From the NCBI RefSeq assembly GCF_000428125.1, contig NZ_KE386627.1:62001-126000 (forward strand): 64,000 bases of DNA. The letters run 5' to 3'. The notes under the pieces were generated by a model. That model did not search any database, was not told the DNA's origin, and saw nothing but the letters and a program-made list of their open reading frames with translations. This document shows, in pieces, positions 56,663 through 64,000 of the stretch (positions within the stretch are counted from its first letter, which is position 1; each line of letters starts with the position of its first letter). Both the position numbers and the translations under genes were made by a program. This DNA is from Bacteroides graminisolvens DSM 19988 = JCM 15093 (GTDB lineage Bacteria > Bacteroidota > Bacteroidia > Bacteroidales > Bacteroidaceae).

Positions 56663-57160
56663 TTACAGCATCTGTAATTTCAATGCTATTTCTGCACATG
56701 CTTCAGCGTCGGCCAATGCATGGTGGTGATTATCCAGTATGTAACCCACGTGTGCCGAGACAGTGTGCAACTGATGGTTTTCCAGTCTCGGGAAGTAACG
56801 TCGTGATGCCTGCAAGGTGCAATAAAAAGTGTAATTAGGATAAGGAATGTCATATACTTCATGACACTTTTTGAGGCATGGTTCATCGAAACTTTTGTTG
56901 TGCGCTATTAAAGGCAAGCCAGCTATCCGAGGTGCAATTTCAGCCCATACATCGGGAAACAGCGGTGAGTTGACCGTGTCATTAAACGTAATGCCGTGGC
57001 ACTCAGTGGCCCATCTGCAGTAAAAATTAGGACTAGGCTTTATCAAGCGATAAAAGCGGTCAACAATGATGTCGTTTTTTACAATGACGATCCCTACACT
57101 GCACACACTGCTGCGATGTTGGTTGGCTGTTTCAAAATCTATTGCTGCGAAGTCTTTCAT
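56663..57160 (-). CDS. 3'-5' exonuclease (DEDDh, DnaQ-like)
   Basis: The ATG at 57160 (MKDFAAIDFETANQHRSSVC) is preferred over an upstream TTG. The 165-residue protein shows ExoI (DFETAN), ExoII around PLIAHNKSFDEPCL and ExoIII HHHALADAEACAEIAL. Stand-alone exonucleases of this kind trim DNA or RNA; the target is not known. Confidence 0.88.
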   Translation of the reverse strand: MKDFAAIDFETANQHRSSVCSVGIVIVKNDIIVDRFYRLIKPSPNFYCRWATECHGITFNDTVNSPLFPDVWAEIAPRIAGLPLIAHNKSFDEPCLKKCHEVYDIPYPNYTFYCTLQASRRYFPRLENHQLHTVSAHVGYILDNHHHALADAEACAEIALKLQML

Positions 57161-57183
57161 ATGGAAATTAGATTGTTTAGCTG

Positions 57184-57216
57184 AAAAAGGGCCGTACAAT
57201 GCTGACGACCCTTTTA
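57184..57216 (-). terminator. Terminator after fabD
   Basis: Arms AAAAGGGCCGT / ACGACCCTTTT (10 of 11 paired, 57185-57215), with a T-run next on the minus strand, 20 bases after the fabD stop. Confidence 0.7.
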
Positions 57217-57236
57217 CTGTTTACTTAAAATAAAGC

Positions 57237-58118
57237 TTAAGCTATTCCGTGAGCATCAACAGATGGCTCAATCTTCTTAATCATTCCTTGAAGAACAGCA
57301 CCCGGTCCGCATTCGGTAAAGTCGGTTGCCCCGTCGGCTACCATGTTTTTTACCGTTTGAGTCCAGCGTACAGAAGCTGTCAGCTGAGCCACCAGATTCT
57401 TTTTAATTTCCAAAGGATCAGTATGCGGTTTGGCATCAACGTTCTGATAAACCGGACACTTGGGAGTGTGTATTTCAGTGGCATTGATAGCCGCTTCCAA
57501 CTCAATCTTTGCAGGATCCATGAGCGGAGAGTGGAAAGCACCACCTACCTTTAAAGGAAGAGCACGTTTGGCACCAGCAGCTTTCATCAACTCACATGCC
57601 TTTTCAATTCCCGGTACTGATCCCGAAATTACGATTTGTCCCGGGCAGTTGTAATTGGCCGGCACACAAACCTCTCCTTCGATTGAAGCGCAGATTTCTT
57701 CCACTTTCTCGTCGGCCAGTCCCAAAATGGCAGCCATTGTCGACGGAGTAGCTTCGCATGCTTTCTGCATAGCCATTGCACGAGCATATACTAATTTTAA
57801 TCCGTCTTCAAAGTTGAGCGCTCCGGCTGCAACAAGAGCCGAAAACTCGCCCAATGAATGGCCGGCAGTCATTTCAGGTTTGAAATCGTCGCCCATGCAA
57901 AGAGCAGAGATTACCGAGTGCAAGAAAACAGCAGGCTGAGTCACTTTGGTTTGACGCAAATCCTCATCCGTACCGTTGAACATAATATCCGTAATCCGAT
58001 ATCCGAGGATATCATTTGCTTTTTCAAATAATTCTTTGGCAAGTGCCGAGCTTTCATACAAGTCTTTGCCCATTCCTACAAATTGAGCACCCTGACCCGG
58101 GAATACAAATGCTTTCAT
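57237..58118 (-). CDS. fabD: Malonyl-CoA:ACP transacylase
   Basis: A 293-residue cytosolic enzyme supplying malonyl-ACP to fatty acid synthesis. Motifs: FVFPGQGAQFVGMGKDLY, the nucleophile Ser in TAGHSLGEFSAL, YNCPGQIVISG and GGAFHSPLMDPA (catalytic His). It has its own terminator. Confidence 0.96.
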   Translation of the reverse strand: MKAFVFPGQGAQFVGMGKDLYESSALAKELFEKANDILGYRITDIMFNGTDEDLRQTKVTQPAVFLHSVISALCMGDDFKPEMTAGHSLGEFSALVAAGALNFEDGLKLVYARAMAMQKACEATPSTMAAILGLADEKVEEICASIEGEVCVPANYNCPGQIVISGSVPGIEKACELMKAAGAKRALPLKVGGAFHSPLMDPAKIELEAAINATEIHTPKCPVYQNVDAKPHTDPLEIKKNLVAQLTASVRWTQTVKNMVADGATDFTECGPGAVLQGMIKKIEPSVDAHGIA

Positions 58119-58482
58119 ATTTTCTCTATTTTAGTAGTTTTTATAAAACACGGCCCCAAAGGTAAGGATTTTATTCATACGATGAATCTCAAAGAGAAAA
58201 GAATCTGCTTTTGAACGTTTCAAATGAAACCATGTGGCATATCGATGGTTGTGTGAATACAATAACTTCCTTGCCGCGTAGTAAATAACGGGTAAGCTAA
58301 AATGCCTGATTTTCAGACCATAAACTCTTTTTGTAATAAATACAATTAGCCCTGACGTAGATTGGCTGCAATACATATTGTTTTTTGGAAGATAAGACAA
58401 AAGCATCATATTGTAAGTTGTAAGATATGTATTTGCCTGATAAATAATGTTTTATAGCATCATTAATTATCTTGTTTTATGC
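58119..58482. other. Intergenic region between fabD and the xylose regulator
   Basis: About 360 AT-rich bases. A minus-strand frame of 92 codons exists but has no family features and overlaps the expected fabD promoter, so I do not call it. I see nothing else until the promoter at 58483. Confidence 0.5.
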
Positions 58483-58512
58483 TTGTAGAAATGAAAAAAG
58501 CATCTATATTTG
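58483..58512 (+). promoter_or_regulatory. Promoter of the xylose regulator/xyl genes
   Basis: TTG (58483-58485), 19-base spacer, TATATTTG (58505-58512): a full consensus match. It lies inside the longer reading frame and fixes the start at the downstream ATG at 58536. Confidence 0.65.
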
Positions 58513-58535
58513 CACCGCAAATTAAGGTAAGTATT

Positions 58536-59267
58536 ATGCAAAACATACTCAATGAAACTCTTTTGGCGAATAATCACATATCAGTTGACTGTGTGGTGAT
58601 TGGTTTTGACGGTGAGCAACTCAAGGTGCTTCTGGTTAAAAGGGTAGGCGAAGAAGCGGGCGATATATACAACGACATGAAATTGCCCGGAAGCCTTATT
58701 TATATGGATGAAGATCTTGATGAAGCGGCTCAACGCGTGTTGAATGAATTGACCGGCGTAAAATCTGTGAATTTGATACAGTTTAAAACGTTTGGTTCCA
58801 AAAACCGCACGAGCAACCCCAAAGATGTTCGTTGGCTTGAAAGAGCCACCAAAATGAAAGTTGAGCGTATTGTTACCGTGGCCTACATGGCTATGGTGAA
58901 AATAGACCGAACGCTGAGTCAGTCTCTGGAAGATTACCAAGCTTGTTGGGTAGCATTGAATGAAGTCAAAACATTGGCTTTTGACCATAACCTTATTATT
59001 AAGGAAGCATTGGTTTCCATTCGCCAGGTGGTTGAGTTCAATCCCTCTATCGTATTCGACTTGCTTCCGCGCAAGTTTACCGCAGCCCAGCTTCGCATTC
59101 TTTTTGAACTTATTTATGATAAAGAACTTGATGTGCGCAACTTTCATAAGAAAATAGCTATGATGGAATATGTTGTGCCTTTGGAAGAACGTCAGAAAGG
59201 GGTGGCGCATCGCGCAGCACGCTATTACAAGTTCGATAAAAAGATATATAACAAGATCAGAAGATAA
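58536..59267 (+). CDS. xylR: NUDIX-type xylose regulator (NrtR-like)
   Basis: From the ATG at 58536 (MQNILNETLLANNHISVDCV) the product is 243 residues. An N-terminal NUDIX-like domain (VVIGFDGEQLKVLLVKRVGE, MKLPGSLIYMDEDLDEAA) lacks a full GxxxxxExxxxxxxREUxEExGU box, as in regulators that bind a sugar or nucleotide instead of hydrolysing it. A C-terminal winged-helix-like domain follows (FTAAQLRILFELIYDKELDV, RNFHKKIAMMEYVV). Proximity to xylB, xylA and xylE suggests xylose control. Translation from 58479 would start upstream of the promoter. Confidence 0.85.
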   Translation: MQNILNETLLANNHISVDCVVIGFDGEQLKVLLVKRVGEEAGDIYNDMKLPGSLIYMDEDLDEAAQRVLNELTGVKSVNLIQFKTFGSKNRTSNPKDVRWLERATKMKVERIVTVAYMAMVKIDRTLSQSLEDYQACWVALNEVKTLAFDHNLIIKEALVSIRQVVEFNPSIVFDLLPRKFTAAQLRILFELIYDKELDVRNFHKKIAMMEYVVPLEERQKGVAHRAARYYKFDKKIYNKIRR

Positions 59268-59320
59268 CATCATCCAGTTGAATCGATTAATGAAAGTTTC
59301 TAATACTAAAAAATAAGTTT

Positions 59321-60811
59321 ATGTTTTTACTAGGGTACGATATTGGTAGCTCATCTGTTAAGGCGAGCTTGGTTAATGCCGAAACCGGAAAATGTGTTTC
59401 GTCGGCTTTCTTCCCCAAAACGGAAGCAAACATCATAGCTGTTAACCCCGGATGGGCAGAACAAGACCCCGAGAGCTGGTGGGAAAACCTCAAGCTGTCC
59501 ACACAAACCATTATGACCGAATCCGGCGTTAGTGCCGGTGAAATAAAGGCCATTGGTATATCTTATCAGATGCACGGATTGGTGTGTGTTGACAAAGATC
59601 AACACGTGTTGAGACCTTCCATCATTTGGTGCGACTCACGTGCAGTGCCTTACGGTCAAAAAGCGTTTGAAACGCTGGGCGAAGAACAATGCTTGTCGCA
59701 CTTGTTGAACTCTCCCGGTAACTTTACCGCTTCTAAATTGGCATGGATTAAGGAACATGAACCCGAACTTTATGCACGCATTTACAAAATAATGCTTCCG
59801 GGAGATTACATTGCCATGAAGTTGAGCGGTGAAATTTGCACCACTGTTTCGGGCTTGTCCGAAGGTATGTTTTGGGATTTCAAAACAAATTCTGTGGCAG
59901 ACTTCCTGATGAAATATTACGGATTCGATGCTTCGTTGATAGCCGATATTAAGCCAACCTTCTCTGAACAAGGACGTGTCAATGCTGCTGCGGCCAAGGA
60001 ATTAGGATTGAAAGAAGGAACACCTATTACTTATCGTGCCGGTGATCAGCCCAATAATGCGCTTTCGCTGAACGTATTTAACCCGGGAGAAATAGCTTCA
60101 ACAGCAGGAACTTCGGGTGTGGTTTACGGAGTGAACGGCGAGGTAAATTACGATCCGCAGTCGCGCGTGAATACATTTGCCCACGTGAACCACAGTGATG
60201 AGCAAACCCGTTTGGGTGTGCTGCTTTGCATCAACGGAACCGGAATTTTGAACTCATGGGTTAAGCGCAACATTGCTCCCGAAGGAATTTCGTATAACGA
60301 AATGAATGTGCTGGCTTCCAAAGCGCCTATCGGTAGTGCGGGCATCAGCATTCTTCCTTTTGGGAACGGTGCCGAAAGAATGCTCAATAATAAAGAAATA
60401 GGTTGTAGCATCCGTGGCGTGAACTTTAACACGCACGGCAAGCATCACATTATTCGTGCTGCGCAAGAAGGCATCGTATTCTCATTCAAATACGGTATTG
60501 ATATTATGGAGCAGATGGGTATACCAGTGAAGAAGATACATGCCGGTCATGCCAATATGTTCCTGAGTTCTATCTTCCGCGACACATTGGCCGGAGTAAC
60601 CGGAGCCGTTATCGAGCTGTATGACACAGACGGATCAGTGGGAGCAGCCAAGGGAGCCGGTATCGGTGCAGGAATTTATAAAGACAACAACGAAGCTTTT
60701 GCTACGCTCGAAAAGCTGGATGTAATTGAACCAAACGTTGCTAAACGCCAGGAATACGCTGATGCTTATGCCAAGTGGAAGTATCGTTTAGAGAAATCAA
60801 TGAGCAAATAA
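59321..60811 (+). CDS. xylB: Xylulokinase
   Basis: A 496-residue FGGY-type sugar kinase that phosphorylates D-xylulose. Motifs: LLGYDIGSSSVKASLVNAET, GISYQMHGLVCVDKD, WCDSRAVPYGQKAF, GDQPNNALSLNVF and IASTAGTSGVVYG. The gene is 53 bases after the regulator and precedes xylA, giving the regulator-kinase-isomerase-transporter order. Confidence 0.95.
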   Translation: MFLLGYDIGSSSVKASLVNAETGKCVSSAFFPKTEANIIAVNPGWAEQDPESWWENLKLSTQTIMTESGVSAGEIKAIGISYQMHGLVCVDKDQHVLRPSIIWCDSRAVPYGQKAFETLGEEQCLSHLLNSPGNFTASKLAWIKEHEPELYARIYKIMLPGDYIAMKLSGEICTTVSGLSEGMFWDFKTNSVADFLMKYYGFDASLIADIKPTFSEQGRVNAAAAKELGLKEGTPITYRAGDQPNNALSLNVFNPGEIASTAGTSGVVYGVNGEVNYDPQSRVNTFAHVNHSDEQTRLGVLLCINGTGILNSWVKRNIAPEGISYNEMNVLASKAPIGSAGISILPFGNGAERMLNNKEIGCSIRGVNFNTHGKHHIIRAAQEGIVFSFKYGIDIMEQMGIPVKKIHAGHANMFLSSIFRDTLAGVTGAVIELYDTDGSVGAAKGAGIGAGIYKDNNEAFATLEKLDVIEPNVAKRQEYADAYAKWKYRLEKSMSK

Positions 60812-60900
60812 ATAATTAACTAACTTAATTTAATAACAAGTGAAAAGCAGCATATTCACTAATTGACATGTGCTGCTTACACTTTAAAACCCTAAAAATT

Positions 60901-62217
60901 ATGGCAACAAAAGAGTTTTTTCCCGGAATAGGAAAAATTAAATTTGAAGGAAAAGAGAGCAAAAACCCGATGGCATTCCGTTATTATGATCCTGAAAAGG
61001 AAATTAATGGAAAGAAAATGAAAGATTGGTTCAAATTTTCAATGGCATGGTGGCACACACTTTGCGCTGAAGGTGGCGATCAATTTGGTGGCGGAACAAA
61101 ACAGTTTGCATGGAACGGTAATGTTGATAAATTGCAGGCTGCAAAAGATAAAATGGATGCAGGTTTCGAATTCATGCAGAAAATAGGTATTGAATATTAC
61201 TGTTTCCACGATATTGACTTGGTTGACGAAGGTGCTTCTATTGAAGAATACGAAGCTAATTTGAAAGCTATCGTTGCTTACGCAAAACAAAAGCAACAAG
61301 AAACTGGTATTAAACTGTTGTGGGGTACTGCCAACGTGTTCAGCAATGCTCGCTACATGAATGGTGCAGCTACTAACCCTGATTTTGATGTAGTGGCTCG
61401 TGCTGCTGTTCAAATTAAAAATGCGATCGATGCTACTATTGAACTAGGTGGTTCAAACTACGTATTCTGGGGAGGTAGAGAAGGTTATATGTCTCTGTTG
61501 AACACTGACCAGAAACGTGAAAAAGAACATTTGGCTAAAATGTTGACTATGGCTCGTGACTATGCTCGTTCTAAAGGCTTCCAGGGTACTTTCTTGATTG
61601 AACCTAAACCAATGGAACCTAGCAAACATCAATATGACGTTGATACTGAAACTGTAATTGGTTTCTTGAAAGCTCACGGTCTTGAAAAAGATTTCAAAGT
61701 GAACATTGAGGTGAACCATGCTACGTTGGCCGGTCATACTTTTGAACACGAATTGGCAGTTGCTGTTGACAATGGCATGTTGGGTTCAATCGATGCTAAC
61801 CGTGGTGACTATCAAAACGGCTGGGATACTGACCAGTTCCCCATTGACCAATACGAATTGGTTCAGGCAATGATGCAGATCATCCGCAACGGTGGTTTGG
61901 GTAATGGCGGTACTAACTTTGACGCTAAGACTCGTCGTAACTCAACCGATCTGGAAGATATCTTCATTGCTCACATTGCAGGTATGGATGCCATGGCACG
62001 TGCTTTGGAAAATGCAGCTGCATTGCTTAACGAATCTCCTTACAAGAAAATGTTTGCAGAACGTTACGCTTCATTCGATGCCGGTAAAGGTAAAGAATTT
62101 GAAGAAGGCAAGTTGAAACTAGAAGAGTTGGTTGCTTATGCGAAAGCAAACGGTGAGCCGAAACAAACTAGTGGAAAACAAGAATTGTACGAGGCGATTC
62201 TGAACATGTATTGTTAA
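60901..62217 (+). CDS. xylA: Xylose isomerase
   Basis: A 438-residue class II enzyme from the ATG at 60901 ([20 protein letters not shown]). Catalytic and metal motifs: [59 protein letters not shown] and [17 protein letters not shown]. It converts D-xylose to D-xylulose. Preferred codons are more strongly biased than in its neighbours, consistent with high expression. Confidence 0.97.
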   Translation: MATKEFFPGIGKIKFEGKESKNPMAFRYYDPEKEINGKKMKDWFKFSMAWWHTLCAEGGDQFGGGTKQFAWNGNVDKLQAAKDKMDAGFEFMQKIGIEYYCFHDIDLVDEGASIEEYEANLKAIVAYAKQKQQETGIKLLWGTANVFSNARYMNGAATNPDFDVVARAAVQIKNAIDATIELGGSNYVFWGGREGYMSLLNTDQKREKEHLAKMLTMARDYARSKGFQGTFLIEPKPMEPSKHQYDVDTETVIGFLKAHGLEKDFKVNIEVNHATLAGHTFEHELAVAVDNGMLGSIDANRGDYQNGWDTDQFPIDQYELVQAMMQIIRNGGLGNGGTNFDAKTRRNSTDLEDIFIAHIAGMDAMARALENAAALLNESPYKKMFAERYASFDAGKGKEFEEGKLKLEELVAYAKANGEPKQTSGKQELYEAILNMYC

Positions 62218-62231
62218 GAAATCCATATACT

Positions 62232-63680
62232 ATGAATAATACAAATAACGGTAGTAAACTCTATCTTTATTCAATCACAACAGTAGCCATCCTCGGAGGG
62301 CTACTGTTTGGTTATGATACAGCAGTGATTTCCGGTGCAGAAAAAGGGCTTGAAGCTTTCTTTTTAATGGCACCGGATTTTCAGTATGATAAGGTGATGC
62401 ATGGCATTACTTCATCGAGTGCTTTGATTGGTTGCGTTCTGGGAGGTGCCATGTCTGGTGTTTTCGCTTCACGCCTGGGGCGTAGAAACTCTTTGCGACT
62501 GGCTGCCATTCTGTTCTTCCTATCGGCATTAGGCTCTTATTATCCCGAATTCTTGTTTTTTGAATACGGAAAACCAAACATGGACTTGTTGATCGCTTTT
62601 AACTTGTACCGTGTGTTGGGTGGTATTGGCGTTGGACTGGCTTCGGCTGTATGTCCTATGTACATTGCCGAAATTGCACCGTCAAACATCCGTGGAACCT
62701 TGGTGTCATGTAACCAGTTTGCCATTATTTTTGGTATGTTGGTGGTGTATTTCGTGAATTATCTCATTTTGGGAGGTCACGAAAATCCTATTTTGGACAA
62801 GGATCCTGCAACGGGCATGCTGACGGTGAATAGTGCATCGGATATGTGGAGTGTAACCGAAGGCTGGAGGTATATGTTCGGCTCAGAGGCTTTCCCGGCC
62901 GGTTTGTTTGGATTGCTCTTGTTTTTTGTTCCTAAAACTCCTCGCTACCTGGTAATGGTACAGCAGGAAGACAAGGCTTTCTCTATTCTCGAAAAAGTGA
63001 ATGGTACCATTCAGGCAAAACAAATCTTGGCTGATATTAAAGCAACGGCTCACGAGAAGACAGAAAAGCTCTTCACCTACGGGGTAACTGTTATTGTAAT
63101 AGGTATTTTGCTTTCCGTATTTCAGCAGGCCATCGGTATTAATGCGGTACTTTATTATGCACCGCGTATATTTGAAAGTGCCGGAGCTGAAGGAGGAGGT
63201 ATGATGCAAACCGTGCTGATGGGTGTGGTTAACATCATCTTTACGCTGGTTGCCATCTTTACTGTGGACCGTTTTGGACGCAAACCTTTGCTGATTATCG
63301 GTTCTATTGGTATGGCTTTAGGAGCTTTTGCGGTTGCTTTGTGCGATGGCATGGATGTGAAAGGAGTTCTTCCCGTATTCTCCATTATCGTTTACGCAGC
63401 ATTCTTCATGATGTCATGGGGCCCTATCTGCTGGGTACTCATTTCCGAGATATTCCCCAACACGATCCGTGGTAAAGCGGTAGCAATTGCGGTGGCTTTC
63501 CAATGGGTGTTTAATTACATCATATCATCTACTTTCCCTGCACTGTATGATTTTAGTCCGGTGTTTGCATATAGTCTTTACGGTTCCATTTGCATTCTTG
63601 CTGCTCTATTTGTATGGCGCTGGGTGCCCGAAACGAAGGGTAAAACTCTGGAAGATATGAGTCAACTTTGGCAAAAATAA
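62232..63680 (+). CDS. xylE: D-xylose transporter (sugar porter MFS)
   Basis: A 482-residue, 12-helix sugar porter. Start at the ATG at 62232 (MNNTNNGSKLYLYSIT). Motifs: GGLLFGYDTAVISGAEKGLE, SRLGRRNSLRLAAILFF, RVLGGIGVGLASAVCPMYIA, DRFGRKPLLIIGSIGMALGA and FPNTIRGKAVAIAVAFQWV, with VPETKGKTLEDM at the end. It is 14 bases after xylA, so it is co-transcribed. Confidence 0.95.
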   Translation: MNNTNNGSKLYLYSITTVAILGGLLFGYDTAVISGAEKGLEAFFLMAPDFQYDKVMHGITSSSALIGCVLGGAMSGVFASRLGRRNSLRLAAILFFLSALGSYYPEFLFFEYGKPNMDLLIAFNLYRVLGGIGVGLASAVCPMYIAEIAPSNIRGTLVSCNQFAIIFGMLVVYFVNYLILGGHENPILDKDPATGMLTVNSASDMWSVTEGWRYMFGSEAFPAGLFGLLLFFVPKTPRYLVMVQQEDKAFSILEKVNGTIQAKQILADIKATAHEKTEKLFTYGVTVIVIGILLSVFQQAIGINAVLYYAPRIFESAGAEGGGMMQTVLMGVVNIIFTLVAIFTVDRFGRKPLLIIGSIGMALGAFAVALCDGMDVKGVLPVFSIIVYAAFFMMSWGPICWVLISEIFPNTIRGKAVAIAVAFQWVFNYIISSTFPALYDFSPVFAYSLYGSICILAALFVWRWVPETKGKTLEDMSQLWQK

Positions 63681-63684
63681 ATAA

Positions 63685-63728
63685 AAATCACCCTCGCCAC
63701 AGATCGTTGTAGCGGGGGTGATTTATTA
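63685..63728. terminator. 40-nt hairpin terminator (repeat family copy 2)
   Basis: A 40-nt stem-loop closely matching 32741-32780 (35/40 identical). It overlaps the stop codon of the minus-strand gene and follows xylE, so it serves convergent genes. Confidence 0.8.
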
Positions 63729-64000
63729 AATCGGCTATTCGTGCCGGTTGACCATCATTTTTTGCAGGTTTTACATGCAGCAGATAACATAGCAACGGGT
63801 AGATGTCAACGTTGACAAACCCTTTGGAGCGATAACCCTCTTTGAAATCGGGTCCGTAAGCTCTGAAAATAACCTGCATGTCGGGCTCCTGAGGGAAATA
63901 ACCGTGCGCCCCTTTTAGTCCGGCTCCTTTCTCGGCAAACTGCCATCCGGTTGCAGGTGCAATGACTATGTCGCCAATCCGGTCACTGCTGCCATAATGC
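63688..64000 (-). CDS. Nucleotide pyrophosphatase/phosphodiesterase (ENPP-type), C-terminal part
   Basis: The frame is open to the right edge; about 103 residues of the C terminus are seen. The stretch GAHGYFPQEPDMQVIFRAYG and GPDFKEGYRSKGFVNVDIYP match the ENPP/alkaline-phosphatase-fold end (HGY....PDM..IF.A.GP.FK.G), with the metal-binding His in HGY. Catalytic Thr and the rest lie outside. It probably is exported, acting on nucleotides or phosphodiesters. Confidence 0.85.
   Translation of the reverse strand, partial: HYGSSDRIGDIVIAPATGWQFAEKGAGLKGAHGYFPQEPDMQVIFRAYGPDFKEGYRSKGFVNVDIYPLLCYLLHVKPAKNDGQPARIADLINHPRYNDLWRG

Noticed and set aside
58131..58409. 92-codon minus-strand frame upstream of fabD
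   Set aside because: It occupies the fabD promoter region and shows no domain or conserved pattern.

Overview
The window comes from a Bacteroidales bacterium, most likely a Bacteroidaceae relative (Bacteroides or a close genus). Reasons seen in the sequence: several promoters follow the Bacteroidetes pattern (a TTG about 19-20 bases upstream of TAnnTTTG) and there are few Shine-Dalgarno sites; the F1Fo ATP synthase operon runs atpD-atpC-(small membrane protein)-atpB-E-F-H-A-G with a tail-less epsilon; there is a serine palmitoyltransferase-like gene beside a lipid kinase and aspS, a NUDIX-type xylose regulator next to xylB-xylA-xylE, PorT-like barrels, and Bacteroidales-restricted small families (DUF4301, DUF4248, DUF4373-like, smalltalk).

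Layout. 1-2291: a low-GC, translationally coupled trio (C-terminal piece of a histidine-kinase-like ATPase, a lone receiver protein, and a receiver fused to a nucleoside-phosphorylase-fold domain). It matches the Detocs anti-phage two-component system (DtcA-DtcB-DtcC) and is the clearest accessory system here; DtcA is cut by the window edge. 2403-10909: housekeeping and carbohydrate genes (GH95 glycosidase, dgkA, a RelA/SpoT homologue whose hydrolase site is degenerate, a DUF4301 protein, msrA, purT). 11225-18434: the ATP synthase operon. 18504-32684: fhs, an MscS channel, glyA, an outer-membrane barrel, a flavin reductase coupled to pyrI-pyrB, a class A PBP, a FolK-like gene, kdsB, a zinc-motif-less M16 protein and a 14-repeat MORN protein.

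32848-39617 is a second accessory block. A divergent XRE-type regulator faces a control region with three regularly spaced inverted TAATCAA boxes and AT-rich palindromes, then two small genes, an array of about twelve exact-period 80-bp tandem repeats (about 0.95 kb), a NUMOD/HNH nuclease, a T7-lysozyme-like amidase, a Lin1244/DUF4373-type protein, DUF4248, an HU-like protein with a Gly/Thr tail, a degenerate 39-40-bp repeat, a 31-residue smalltalk protein, and a secreted protein of four 22-residue repeats. It looks like a phage-derived cassette without capsid or integrase genes. The 80-bp array is noncoding and I cannot assign it a function. Two identical tRNA-Lys(CTT) genes follow.

39953-64000 is mostly core: a metallo-beta-lactamase-fold protein, POT-type transporter, TIGR02757 protein, acyltransferase, TPR protein, the spt/lipid-kinase/aspS group, DUF2461 and YhcH proteins, glgB convergent with a cytosolic GH13 amylase, an oxidoreductase, patatin, exonuclease, fabD, and the xylose cluster (NUDIX regulator, xylB, xylA, xylE). 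An ENPP-type phosphodiesterase is cut by the right edge. Two nearly identical 40-nt hairpin terminators, 31 kb apart, suggest a dispersed terminator repeat family.
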